Assembly: GCA_018287875.1 (NCBI GenBank)
Contig: JAGVVL010000002.1
Span: forward strand, 3,472,001 to 3,536,000
Direction: 5' to 3'
Length of the DNA: 64,000 nucleotides
Origin: Nigrospora sphaerica
Lineage: Eukaryota > Ascomycota > Sordariomycetes > Amphisphaeriales > Apiosporaceae
Both the position numbers and the translations under genes were made by a program. Shown piece after piece: positions 1-12,157 of this stretch; positions within the stretch are counted from its first letter, which is position 1, and every line of letters starts with the position of its first letter. The notes beneath the pieces were generated by a model, which worked only from the letters and a program-made list of their open reading frames with translations, was not told the origin of the DNA and did no database searches.

Positions 1-1033
1 GATGACATGGACGAATGGGATGGGAATATCCACATCCGTGGCAACCAAGGGAGGATCCTTGGTAGGCAGACAGAGGGCAGTGCTGACGAGCCACAGATGG
101 CATTGGCTGGCTGCCCATACCGCGAATGCATGAGAAAACATCAAGGAAAAACGCGTCCGGTCCAGGGTGGAGGTCGCACTACAGGCGACCAGCCTTGAGT
201 TGTGCGCGCGCTAGGGATTCGAGACCCCAGCCGCTCCCAGCCCCCCGTGATTCTCTCACGATGCGAAGCACGCTGGCGGACATTACATGCAGGCCAGTCG
301 ACCCGCACCCATCAACGCGGGACGCTTGTGCCTGGAAAGTCGGGGACGACGGATGGAGAGAGCGGTTTTCCCCATGCCACTGATCGAAGCTACTATAAGG
401 CAGATTCCCATCAGGCCCACGAAGGCCACGAGGAGCTTCGCCATACGTACAGCAGCGACTCCAGTGTGGTGCACAGGATGCGTTGCCCGCAACGAGCCAA
501 TCGCAGGGCCGTAACCGACTAGCGGTGGGCTGGGGGTGGAGATGCGGCCGTGCCAGAGGCTGCTAAGGCGGGGCCGCTAAACCGCAAACGCCTCAACCAG
601 GGCCAGCGTCGCCGCGTCAACGCTGCTAGGCGCCGATAAACAATGGCGTGCAGCTCTCCCGTCCGCGAATGGATACGCACACGATGACTGGAGAGGGGCC
701 ACATTCCCCAGCCTGCCTGCTGGAACGGGATGGCTGGGGATCGCACAAGCACCGGGTGCACAGGTACGAAACCCCGGTAGTTAGCCAGCGCCTCTCGTGT
801 TTGGTGTTTCCAGCCTGCGGTCGCGCCCAATTTGCGCTTGCGAGAGGCCCATCCGCAATCCGTCGCTGTCCCGCAGTCCCTCGGATCCCGCCTGCCCTGC
901 TACATCATATCGCGCGCGAGGCTCCGAGCTTCCTCTTGTCGCGCTTCCCACATTCCACAACTAGCCCGCGTTGCCAGTCCCAAACTCCCGTCGCTTCATC
1001 GCTGGCATTCTGGTGCCAGAACCACGCGTCATC
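1..1033. other. Upstream region of the chitin synthase gene
   Basis: No open frame here has fungal coding character. The last 150 bases before the chitin synthase start are pyrimidine-rich, with runs of ctccc and cttc, as is common in fungal leaders. I see no clear TATA box. The overlapping frames at 126-522 are short and look like chance. Confidence 0.6.
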
Positions 1034-4000
1034 ATGGACGGCCGACCGCCCGACTACTCGTCCCACCCGAACTATAATAACTACAACGAGGATGACTTCG
1101 ACCAGCCCAGCTCGGGAAGCGGCGTGAGACTGCTCACATCCGTGGATGAGCCCGCGTCAACCTCGCAACCGTATGTGTTACCACCGCTAAACCTGCCCTC
1201 CCCCAGCCACTTGATGCCGCCGCCGCTCGCCTTGCAGAGCAAACAAGAGCCCGGGAGCAAGGTCTCTTCCGAGCTGCTGCCGGACCAGCCAACGACACCC
1301 ACAACACCGCGCGCCGTGCCTTCCGAATCGTCAGTGACGTTGATGGAAGCGCCCGCCCAGCAGTCCACCACTCCCACCCAGCGCCGTCCTACTGTAAAGT
1401 TGCAGAAGAGGAAGAGGGGAGCGAAGATGAAGTCGCGTCGCAAGGACGAAGCCGACATCTTTCAGAGCCTACCTACAATTCCCGAGGGACCATCACCAAG
1501 AAAGAGCATACTCCTCAACAAGCCGCCCAGTGGCGGCACCTCGGCGACCCAGCATGTCAAATTCCAGATTCCAGCCGACGAAAGCTCACCCAAAACTCCA
1601 AACAGTATCCGTCCGGTTCCCCGCCGATCTTACCCTCCGTCCGTTGAATCAGATCGATCCTCGCTCCTGAACGCCCCTCACATGCCGCCCCCCGAGGCTT
1701 CTTACTACCAAAGGAGAGACGTTCCCGAGGGCTCCTACTATCCGGTCGGAGATGTCTCCGACGGTGGTTCTTACTACCATGTCAGAGACAACCCGTCGCC
1801 CACTCGGCCCTGGTCACCCTCGCTCATGTCTGTCGAGTCCGGGTATGGACGGCCTCCGCCTTCCAACATGAACTATGAGCCGTCGGACCTTAATGGCAGC
1901 CCCCGTCCCGGTACGCCTTCGTCCAGATACGGCGGCAGCCCCCGGAGACCGTTGCCTCGCGCCCCGGCGCCCCTGTTCGCGCGCGGTGGCCGAGAGTCGG
2001 TGTATACGCCGGATGACGCCACAGTGAACATTCCCTTGGACCCGGACCACGATGATCCCTACGCGCACGAGACCGACATGGGCGAGACCTACTACGGGCA
2101 AGACTCGTACGGGGTGCGGTCCCAGGTCACTCTGAACACTGCGAACGACGAGGAGCTGGAGACGCCGTTTGATGACAAGCCTGAACTCTACGGCCCAGCT
2201 CCGGACGGGAAGCAGGAGAGACGCGGTGTGCGGGCGCCCCAGGTCGCCAAGAAGGAGGTCCAGCTGATCAACGGCGAGCTCGTGCTGGAGTGCAAGATCC
2301 CCACCATCCTGTACAGTTTCTTGCCGCGGCGCGACGAGGTTGAATTCACCCATATGCGGTACACGGCCGTCACGTGCGATCCGGATGACTTCGTCGAGAG
2401 GGGGTACAAGTTGCGGCAGAATATCGGCAAGACCCTCCGCGAGACGGAGCTCTTCATCTGCGTCACCATGTATAACGAAGACGAAATCGGCTTCACAAGG
2501 ACCATGCACGCCGTGATGAAGAACATCAGCCACTTCTGTGGCCGCAACAAGTCTCGCACCTGGGGCGAGAACGGGTGGCAGAAGATCGTCGTGTGCATTG
2601 TGTCGGATGGACGAGAGAAAATCCACCTAAGAACTCTGGATGCCCTGGCCGCCATGGGTGTGTACCAGCACGGTATCGCCAAGAACTTTGTCAACCAAAA
2701 GGCGGTGCAAGCTCACGTGTACGAGTACACGACGCAAGTATCCCTCGATTCCGACCTGAAGTTCAAGGGTGCCGAGAAGGGTATCGTGCCTTGCCAGATG
2801 GTCTTCTGTCTGAAGGAGAAGAACCAGAAGAAGCTCAACTCGCACCGATGGTTCTTCAACGCCTTCGGCAAGGCCCTTAACCCCAACGTCTGCATCCTCC
2901 TCGATGTCGGTACGAAGCCGGGAAAGAACTCGCTGTATCACCTCTGGAAAGCATTCGACACCGACTCGACCGTCGCCGGTGCCTGTGGCGAAATCAAAGC
3001 CATGAAGGGGAAATGGGCCACGTCGCTGCTGAACCCGCTCGTGGCGTCGCAGAATTTTGAATACAAGATGTCCAACATCCTGGATAAGCCCCTCGAGTCC
3101 GTCTTCGGCTACATCACGGTGTTGCCGGGTGCTCTGAGTGCCTACCGCTACCACGCCCTGCAGAATGACGAAACAGGCCATGGGCCGCTCAGCCAGTACT
3201 TCAAGGGCGAGACTCTGCACGGCCAGCACGCCGATGTTTTCACTGCCAACATGTACCTGGCCGAAGATCGAATTCTCTGCTGGGAACTCGTGGCGAAGCG
3301 GAATGAGAGATGGGTTCTGAAATATGTGAAAGGGTGTACCGGAGAGACAGACGTACCTGGTAAGTTGGAGGGATGTTCTGGAGCCGATTTTCCTCACACT
3401 GACCGTCATCTCAGATACCGTCTCCGAGTTCATCTCGCAACGCCGCCGTTGGCTTAACGGCGCCTTCTTCGCCGCCGTATACTCCCTCGTCCACTTCCGA
3501 CAAATATGGACCACGGACCACACGGTGGCGAGGAAGGTCCTCCTTCACATCGAGTTCGTCTACCAGCTGCTTCAGCTGCTCTTCACCTACTTCTCCCTGG
3601 CCAATTTCTACCTCACCTTCTACTTCATTGCCGGTGGTCTTGCGGATCCGTCGGCCGACCCGTTCGGTCACAGCATCGGCATGTACATCTTCACCGTCCT
3701 GCGCTATACCATCGTCCTTCTGATCAGCATGCAATTCATCATCTCGCTGGGCAACCGACCCCAGGGTGCGAAGAAGCTGTATATGGCCAGTATCATCATT
3801 TTCTCCACCATCATGGTCTACACGGTGTTTGCGACATTTTACATTGTCGTGCGCCAGTTGACCTCCAAGGACCGAGTGGAGATGGGGAACAACGTCTTCA
3901 CCAACATGATAGTATCACTGGCATCGACTCTGGGCCTCTACTTCCTCATGTCCTTCTTGTATCTGGACCCGTGGCACATGTTCACCTCTTCGGCGCAATA

Positions 4001-4577
4001 CTTCGTGCTGTTGCCGAGTTACATTTGCACGCTTCAGGTCTATGCCTTCTGCAACACTCACGACGTCACATGGGGTACCAAAGGCGATAACGTCTTCAAG
4101 ACGGATCTCGGAGGCGCGATTGGCAAGGACGGCAAGGTCGAGCTGGAGATGCCGTCGGAGCAGCTCGACATCGACTCGGGATACGACGAGGCGCTGCGCA
4201 ACCTCCGCGACCGTATCGAAGTACCCGTTACGCCGCTGAGCGAGAGCCAAATGCAGGAGGACTACTACAAGTCGGTCCGAACCTACATGGTGGTGATTTG
4301 GATGGTGGCCAACACGACACTTGCCATGGCCATCAGCGAGGTGTACGGCAGCTCCGGCATTGGAGACAACTTTTACCTGCGCGTTATTCTCTGGTCAGTG
4401 GCCAGTTTGGCCTTGTTCCGCGCTCTCGGCAGTGGTACGTTTGCGTTGATCGAGGTGGTCAACATGGTGGTGGAGGGCCGTGTCCGGTTGAGCATCAAGG
4501 TGCCCGAGTGGATGGGCGGCATCGGAAGCAAAGTCAGCGAGAAGATGAGCAGCATTGGAAGCTCTGTCGGACGGTAG
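1034..4577 (+). CDS. Chitin synthase, class I/II type, with long N-terminal extension
   Basis: This enzyme polymerises UDP-GlcNAc into cell-wall chitin at the plasma membrane. Exons are 1034-3359 and 3415-4577 (intron GTAAGT...TCAG), giving 1162 residues. Residues 1 to about 400 are Ser/Pro-rich and disordered, with a basic [16 protein letters not shown] patch near residue 125. The catalytic GT2 core follows, with [22 protein letters not shown], an EDR motif at 744-746 and the product-binding QRRRW at 784-788, which the intron splice completes four residues earlier. At least six membrane segments follow. The segment [20 protein letters not shown] resembles class I/II rather than class III enzymes (family knowledge). 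The start is the first ATG in frame (atcATGG). Class I enzymes are usually near 900 residues, so the extension is notable. The class is inferred from memory of the family. Confidence 0.95.
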
Positions 4578-7500
4578 ACTTGGCGACTACGAAGCTGCGG
4601 GTTTAGGAACGGCGTTCTTGGCGTTGTATTGATTTCTGAAAACGACACGCACGAAGGCACGAAAGAGATACCAAAGAAGGTGATGACGGGTGGGCACGAG
4701 ATTTATGTATTTTGCTTTCAAAAGCCCGCTTGTCGTTCAAGTGCATGTATTCAGCGACGAGGGCCGCGTGAATGATACCAAATGGCTTTGTACCGAGATC
4801 TGGAGGTCATGGTGCCGAGCAATGCAATGCCTGCTACGTACAACTTCTCACACTGCGTGTTCGGCCCCGAAAGGAGAAGAGGATTCCTGGGAGTAAGAAT
4901 GAAAAGCCGATTAGCGACGGAGAAAGGCCCGTGGACTCCTGCTGCATATCTGCGGGGGCTCGACAAGCAAACCGGTGACGAGGAGTTGCGTGGCACTTAT
5001 CCTTTGACGTGTCGCTTACTCTCTGAAGAGCGATAAAGAAGACCAGCGAGCCATGTGAGGGCCCAGGGGATCCGCCGGCACCGCCAGCGCCGCCATGGTG
5101 GTGATGGCTTTCCTTTTGCTGCTGCGGGCACGGAATGGCCTAGGTAGTAACAAGTTAGGAGGTCTACCGGCTGAGGAGGCAAGTGAGGAGAAACGAAAGT
5201 ATGTTCACACGCGACGGGGGGCAATGCCCGGCATCAGTCTGATCTGACATGTCAAAGCTGACAGACCCAACACCTATCAGTGGGGTCTAAGCTGGCTGGT
5301 GAAGGTGGCCGAATCGGGTTGGAAGATCCAATTGCAATTATTAGGACGGAGGGGACGTTACAGGCGGCAGATCCTGTGCAGAGAGGCCCCCAGGCCCCGC
5401 TCGCACGACCTCATCATGGATCGCGGTAGCTCCTGTGTGTTCTCGTGATACTGTGATCGCCGGGTTTCCGAAACACCGTCCGGCAACTGGTATTTATCAA
5501 AAAGGTGAAGATGGGCGAGGACGCGCTACCTTTACCCATCTGCTGCTGGTTCCTGGGGGTTTCTAAGTTTCCTCGGCCTTGTTTTCCCCGCCCCCGGGCC
5601 AAGCGTCTAGATGGACTAAAGATAGTTTTAGCCGGCACACGGCAGTAACGGGACGCAGGACTAGTCGTATGTGCGTGTTTTGCGCACCGGCCGAACCAGA
5701 AAGCAAAGGGAAGGGAACGTACGTGCAAAAAAAGAAAGGAGAGCAGGGGGGAGCGTGGGTCCCAACCAAAAGTCTCCAGAGGAAGTTCTCGACGGAACGG
5801 CGCCCTAAAAAGCAGTCGTTGCTTTTGAGGATGGCGTCACCAGCATGTCCTTCAAACGGTTCCAGTTGCGTACGCGTGCGTATTATACATCGTACCTGGA
5901 GGCATTTGGGACCCGGAGTCCTCTCGCACTTGGTCATGGCCCTGCATTGAGTTGGTCCTCCACCTTTGGCATCCATCCAGTCAACTAGGTAGCTGGGCAA
6001 GTTCCCACTCCCCTCCGCGAGGTGAGTATCGACGCAACCACAGGAATGCTATAACACGCAGTTTCAAAGCTTGCCTCACCAACGGCCACTGAGGAGCAGC
6101 ACCGTGGTGTTGAGATGCGGGCTATCCGCATGGCAAGACCAGCCTGGGCACTTGGTAAGGGCAGGGTTCTGTGGCGAATGAGGGCTGGTGAAACCGTGGT
6201 CCCGAATTCAAGTCCTTATTGACGCTCGACCCTGCCGCCGGCCCCACAGCACGACATCCGTAAGGCCTCTTTTTGACACATTCGTACTGGGTCCTAATTC
6301 ATCCGTCCAATCCCCATGGCGGGTAGGTGCTCAGACCACCCGTCCATTTACGGCCGATGAATATTTGACAGCGGCTCTGTTAGGCCTTGAGCCACGGTCA
6401 GGAGCATGGGTACGGACGGTCACAGTTGGTACGGCCGCCGTTCCGAGTACCGTTGCCACTCTGAGATCCGGTACCAGTCAGAGCCGGCCAGTATCTGCAC
6501 TAAAACGCTTGGTACCTTGCGAATTAGATTGCCGTTTGGTTCTGTTTCGCACCTACGGCCTACGGCCCCCCAGCGGAACCACGGGCCCGGTAAAGCTACC
6601 CAGCCAGTAGCTGGCAGTCGTTTGGGCCCCTGTCCCTCCATACTTTGGCCCTTGCAGCCCGACAAGCGATTGTCGTGCAAAGGCGGCCAATAACGCCACT
6701 ACGCGGTCCCGTCTTCAACGGGGTTCCAGGGGTGCTACTCGCCAACGGGGAAGCGAAAGTGGTCGTCGAGGGGGAGCCGACTCCGTGGCCCTCAATTGCC
6801 TGTACGCGAGGGCGCACCCTTGCCCGTTCCCCATGTCCCATGTCCCAAGGCCCAAGCTCAGGATCCTCAGGGCTCTATTTGGGGCTTTGTTCATACGTGA
6901 TCCAGACTCGGCCGCTGTCCGGTCCGGAACGCGAGCTGCCCCCGGCCGACGCGAGGCAGGACGACGGGGGCCGCCTGCTTATACGCGCCGCCAAGCCATG
7001 ATAATATGCCGATGAGTAGGGCGAAGATAAAAGATGGGAAGACGGGCGCGCGCGCGGACAGCGGGGCATAAGGCCATGCCGGCCCGGTGTGGCTGCATAG
7101 AACCGTAGTATCAACGGTTCCACGGTACAGCCCGCATGTAATTCGGCCTACGGTTACATTGAATTCGAACATCGTGACATCCAAAGGCTCGGCACACGGC
7201 AAAAGAGATAGGTGGACGGAGCTCCCTTCCGCTTCCGGTCAAGCTTCCGCAGCCGATGGCCCCCATCTTGACGACTACACGGTACATACCACCCAGCCCT
7301 GGCGGCGGACCATCATCTCCACATTCTGGGTTTGTTCGTATGCAGCCAGGGGAGGGCAGCAATCGTGACGCTGCAACCCAGGGGAGGGTGAGGGAATGTA
7401 GGGTAGGGACTCGTGGAAACAGACCCGGCCCTGTCCCCCCCCCCCCGATGTGATCCAAGGACCTGGTACGGCAGCTCCAGCTTTAACTGTGAGTTGACCC

Positions 7501-7627
7501 CCGCCCACAAGAGTTGCCCTCTGCGCGCTGGATCTTTCGTCGCTCCGCCGCACACGCTGTCGTTGTTTCCTTTGGTCATATCTCGCATCCGACAGTTGGC
7601 CCGGAGCCAAGCGCTGGAAAGGTCACC
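4578..7627. other. Intergenic region, 3 kb
   Basis: This holds the chitin synthase 3' flank and the promoter of the receptor gene. Short frames on both strands lack fungal codon character or recognisable peptides. A 12-base C run lies at 7435-7446. The 120 bases before 7628 are pyrimidine-rich and look like a leader. Confidence 0.55.
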
Positions 7628-9169
7628 ATGGCGAAAGGAATGAACCTCAACGACGTTCAGCTCATCCACGTCTTGGGTGAGCCCGACTACGATAACCTGG
7701 GCGAACCTACACCGTGGTCCAATAGGCCCGAGATCCTCAAGGGTCTGACCATAACATTCCTGGTATGTGATGACTGAAAACAACACCACAAACGGCCTCC
7801 ATTCACTACGCCGCCAAGCTAACTTTTCTGTTACTCTCGCCAGGCCCTGTCATGGCTCTTTGTTTGCTTCAGACTCTACGTGCGCCTACGTGTAGTACGC
7901 TCAGCCGGCTGGGATGATGTGTTTGTCGCGCTTTACCTTGTGAGTACCTCAGCCTCCCTGTACCACTTCGTGTCGTGTCCCATGACTAACGCCTATACTT
8001 CCAGATATCCGGGTCCGTCGGGTCCATCGCCTTCGTCGTGTGTAAGTCGCCACAAGGCTCGTGCCAAGCTTCGTGAAGCCCAACTGACCAGCCTTCCAGC
8101 CATCCAGTACGGTTTAGGCAAACATATGCTTCACCTCACTATTGGCGAGATGAACCGCTACCTAGTAACCTTTTACATCACCAACAGCACCCTCAACGTG
8201 GCCGCGACGTGTATCAAACTGTCGTTGCTGTTTCAATACCTCCGCATATTCCCCAAGGGGACCTTGACGCACACCTTTACCAAGGTGCTCATCGTCGCCG
8301 TGGCATGCTGGGGCTTCATCTTCTCCTTCATGGCTTTCTTTCCCTGCAATACCGGGCCCAACTTTCAAATCATGTCCCCCTCCACCAAGTGCTGGGCTTA
8401 CGGTTCCCCTGACCACGACGAATTCGTCAACACCTTCGAGGCACACACCATCATTAACATGATTTTCGACCTCGTCATCACCCTCCTTCCTTTCCGTTTG
8501 TACCGGGACAAGGACATGACAGCCAAGCAACGCATGGGCCTCCTGGCGTTGCTGTTTATGGGTGCACTGTAAGTTTTACCCCCGGCGCCCCGGCCCTTGC
8601 TGGCATGGCTGGCATCCGCAAACCCTGGTGAATGGACCGGGACTAACCGACAAAAAAGGGTCAACTTCCTCTCCATATGGCGCATGCAAAGCATCGTCGA
8701 GCACCAGGCCGGCTACTACCCGACGCACGACCCGACCTGGTACGCGCCCATCAGCATCCTCCTGGGCGTGCTCGAGATCAACGCGGCGTCGGTGTGCGCG
8801 TCGGTGCCCATCTTCTGGCCCATGGTGGCGCCCTACCTCGGCACCATCTTCGTGACGCGCGAAGTCAGCGTCCAGGTGGTCGAGTACGTCGACGTCGAGG
8901 AGGGCAAGGGCCACCGCCGCCAGGGCACCGAGGACATCGCCATGGGCCCCGTCGCGGACCTGCAGGCGGCGGCGAAGAGGACCACTACGACGTCGCCGCC
9001 GCCCCCGTCCCTGGCCGCCAAGGACGGCCGCGTCGACCAGTGGTTCAGCGACACGTACGCCAGCGAGGACGAGCTGCACGGCACCACGCGCCGCGGCGTC
9101 CACAGCCGCGTGCGCAGCGACGGCGAGGTGCGGCGCAAAAATAGCGTGCGCAAATGGTTCCAGATCTAG
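7628..9169 (+). CDS. Pth11-like / fungal rhodopsin-domain membrane receptor
   Basis: Predicted seven-span plasma-membrane protein of the fungal rhodopsin-like (Pth11-related) family, whose members sense surface or chemical cues. Five exons were joined by frame: 7628-7762, 7844-7939, 8005-8041, 8100-8568 and 8659-9169, giving 415 residues. The introns carry CTAAC-type branch sites, for example gctaac at 7818 and gactaac near 8642. The protein shows the family pattern: LSWLFVCFRLYVRLRVVRSAG then WDDVF, an IQYGLGKHM motif, four later hydrophobic helices, and ISILLGVLEINAASVCASVP before a charged cytoplasmic tail of about 100 residues. No Cys-rich CFEM domain precedes the helices. The start ATG lies in a strong context (CACCATGG). 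The ligand cannot be inferred. Confidence 0.87.
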
Positions 9170-9644
9170 GAGTCCCCCCGCCTTCCCACCCCCTGACGCA
9201 CCACCGTACACGTGGAAACTCTTTTTGTAGATACACGCCTCTGGCACTCGGGCAGCTGGTAAAGTATATATGTTAATAGCGATAATGATATCCCATGTCT
9301 AACTATGCCGAGCGGCGCTCGTCCGATGGCTATGGTGCTGGTTCATCTTCCATCCGTGCCTCTTCCCCCCGGGTGCTGTATCAGCCTCATCCGGTATAAC
9401 ATGACATCGCAACTCAGCGCGAGTGTCAGCACGGAACCCCGAAATCCACTAGCCCATTAGAAGTACAAAGAAGATAAGTACAAAAGAACATTAAAAGATG
9501 GCAATGAACCACTGCAAACCGCCAAGACAATGCCTCAGCGCCGGGTTGATCACCAGCAAGGAAAAAATCAAGAAAATCCATCCCCTTGAACGCCAGGATT
9601 TTTACCCGCCACAAACGCTTTCCGCGGTAGGCGGGGGCTCTCAC
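9170..9644. other. Convergent 3' flanks
   Basis: This is the 3' region shared by the receptor gene (+) and the GPI-type surface protein (-). It has AT-rich stretches near 9260-9300 (ttaatagcgataatgatat) that suit polyadenylation. No gene is seen. Confidence 0.55.
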
Positions 9645-10581
9645 TTAAACCAGCAGGGCCGCCAAGGCCACCGCCAGGACCATCCAGGAGGGCAAGTCGT
9701 CGAAGGCGGCGCCGGCGGTGGCGACGAGGCCGGGGTGGCTCGCCGTCGCGTTGGTGCGGTAGCCGGGGCCGGCGGCGGCGGCGGTGGAGCTTGCCGAGGG
9801 GCCGGGGGGCGGCGGCGCGGCGCCCGTGGGCCCCGCGGCCGAGGCACTGAGGGGTTTCGGCCCCGGCGCGCCCTGGCCCGGTGCGGCGGCCGCCGGCGCC
9901 GGCATCGTGCCGGGCGGGAGGTACGGGTTCGGGGGGCTCGCGGCCGGCTGGGCGCCGCCGCCGCCGCCGCAGGCCTGCAGCTCGCCCACGAGCTCCCTGA
10001 AGGCGTCGGCGAAGTGCCGGACGTCCGAGGCGCCTGCCCGCGTCGTGAACTTGGACTCCACCGTGTTCATGAGCTGGCTCACGTGGTCCCCTGGACCAAC
10101 GGCGCGTGTCAGTACGCAAGGTCCGCTTCGCCGGCAGGCGAAAAGAAAAAAAGGGGGGGGGGGGAGGAAACATACCTAGGTTCGTGACGTACCCGACCAG
10201 GTCACCGCAGATGCGGTCCTGGCCAAAGAGGGAGACCTTGCTCTCCATGACGGCAAAGAAGGCATTGCCCGCGGCCGACATCTTCATGGCGACGTCTTTG
10301 AAGCCTTGGGCCTCGTCCATGGTGAGCGGCTTCAGGTAGTTGATGGCATGCTCAGCTGTAGTGAGAGTGCCCACCATGTCATCGATGCTGCTTTCGAGGC
10401 CGCCGGCGCCGCATGCCGGGTACGACTTGGTGGTGTCGGTGAGCAGGGCCAAGCCGCTGGTCACGGGCTGCAAGAGGGACGTCAGGCCGGCCAAGTCTCG
10501 CGGGGCGAACTGGTACGGGCTGGGCGACTGCAGCGCGGAGACAGCGGCGGCGCCGACGGAGAGAAGGGCCATAGACTTCAT
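9645..10581 (-). CDS. Secreted cell-surface protein, HsbA/mannoprotein-like, probable GPI anchor
   Basis: Exons 10581-10176 and 10090-9645 (GTATGT...CCAG) give 283 residues. An N-terminal signal peptide (MKSMALLSVGAAAVSAL) leads into a helical domain of about 140 residues that resembles the fungal hydrophobic-surface-binding/cell-wall mannoprotein family. Next comes a Gly, Ala and Pro-rich linker (about residues 170-250). The C-terminus, LPSWMVLAVALAALLV directly before the stop, looks like a GPI-attachment signal. The protein probably sits in the cell wall or membrane. Two cysteine residues bracket each half of the helical domain. The family call rests on the overall pattern, with no single diagnostic motif. 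It is convergent with the receptor gene, whose stop lies 475 bases away. Confidence 0.62.
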
Positions 10582-12157
10582 CTTGCCAGTGGGATTGAGA
10601 GGTGACAAGGAAGACAGCGGGATCGAAGGCGGGACACGAAGGTATCGACGTGAGAGCACGAGTTGTAATCAATGACCAGGATTCGTCAACCCAAAGGATG
10701 CGGCATCCCGCCATATATCCCCCGTCCTTGGGGCTCCCGGCTGAGTCCTGCGGCACTGCCGGGGCAGCCAGTAACCCCTTGGGACGTAGGAGTCACGCAT
10801 CGTCCCTCGCACGTACTAGATTGGTCTTGGAGGGATATCAAGCGCCGTCCCAAGCCGTCAACGGTAGTCATTTGACTCGGCGTTTTCTCTGTCTGTTCCC
10901 CCGGGAACTTGGGGGATTGTCTCACCATATGGGGAAATCACGAGGGAGTCTGATGGCGTTCATGGCCGTGTCCCACCCCAATGAAGGGTCCACGCGGTCT
11001 CAGGCACATAGGACGGCTTCACTTTTCCTGAAGCGCCGGACGTCCTCGCTTTTGAGTTCATCAGTGCGGTCCCACTCGACGCAGGCCCTCTGCCGTCTGG
11101 CCGTAGAAAAGAGACAGAGCTGAGGGCGAGTAAGTCACCAAGCCCCAATGCTATTATTGCGTGAAGCTAAAGCCGGCGAAGGCTGCTCGGGCATGCGAGT
11201 ATACTATAGTTGGCACGAGGCTTGCTGATTGTGTGTTTTGGCACAGCATGATCCCTGTTCGCCCCAGGGCGTTGGAAGGATTCGAGAACGCCACGCGGCA
11301 ACGGCGGTCGGCGTGCTAGTGACGACGGACCAAAAGCGAGACCCCTCGACCGTTGACCACGCAACCGCATCCCCTAAACCGAGACAAGATGAGACGGTCT
11401 CTAGCCCGACTGCCAAAGTGCAACGGCACAATTTGCCCCTGCACAAGGCAATTTGCTTGCGGCTTCGGGGGGCAGAGAAGTTCGAACGCAACGAGTAAGG
11501 CCGCAATGTGAGTCGGTAAAGCGGGAGGGCTCGGTTGGCCTGTGCCGTTCCAATGGGATGGGCCTCGATAGATATCAAATTGAGGACCGCGGGAGGAGAG
11601 CTTATCCCTTCCTCGGCGGTTGCAATCTAGGCGGGGCGACTACCAAAGTCCACTATGAGGCCCTGGCAGGAAAAGGCCCACTGGCCCTGGAAGCCAGGGC
11701 TCGAGGGAGCCCAGGGCTCCAGGGCTCCAGGGCTCTCTAACCACTGTCGGTCCCGAACGGTCCGCCCCACTTTGGCGGACGGATGTGCATTTCCATCCGC
11801 TTCCGCATCCCCTCAAGTTCAACCTTGCGCCACACGACCCTCCTCACCCGCCGAAAGAGGTTATCCATCGCGTTCGTGGACTGTGACGGCAACCAAGAAG
11901 CGCGCCGTGTAACCGCGCGACAAACGCTCCTGTAACCAGTGCCGGCCTACGCGGCTTCAACCTGGTATCCTGCTTGTGACGGTGTTGCCATATCGTTCCA
12001 CATTTGCGGCTTGATACAACACCCGGTTGCCTGGTACATTGTACCCAACGACTTGTCGTCCCTTTACCTCCTCCCCCTTCTCATTCGTCCATTCCCGTTC
12101 CGGACCTTCTGCCCCCCCTAAGGGTGGTGATGTTCTCCGTTGCACTCCACCATCATC
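10582..12157. other. Divergent intergenic region
   Basis: Promoter space between the surface-protein gene (-) and the unrecognised spliced gene (+). It contains a small direct repeat of CCAGGGCT (11711-11734, with a further copy at 11694-11701) and a CT-rich leader at 12057-12120. No coding sequence can be supported. Confidence 0.5.
10713..10718 (-). promoter_or_regulatory. Candidate TATA element for the surface-protein gene
   Basis: TATATA sits about 132 bases upstream of the start at 10581, in a GC-rich background. Position and sequence suit a core promoter of a strongly expressed secreted protein. This is inference only. Confidence 0.3.

Noticed and set aside
2627..3523. 298-codon minus-strand frame
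   Set aside because: Antisense to the catalytic core of chitin synthase.
9498..10187. 229-codon plus-strand Gly/Arg-rich frame
   Set aside because: Antisense to the second exon of the GPI-type surface protein.
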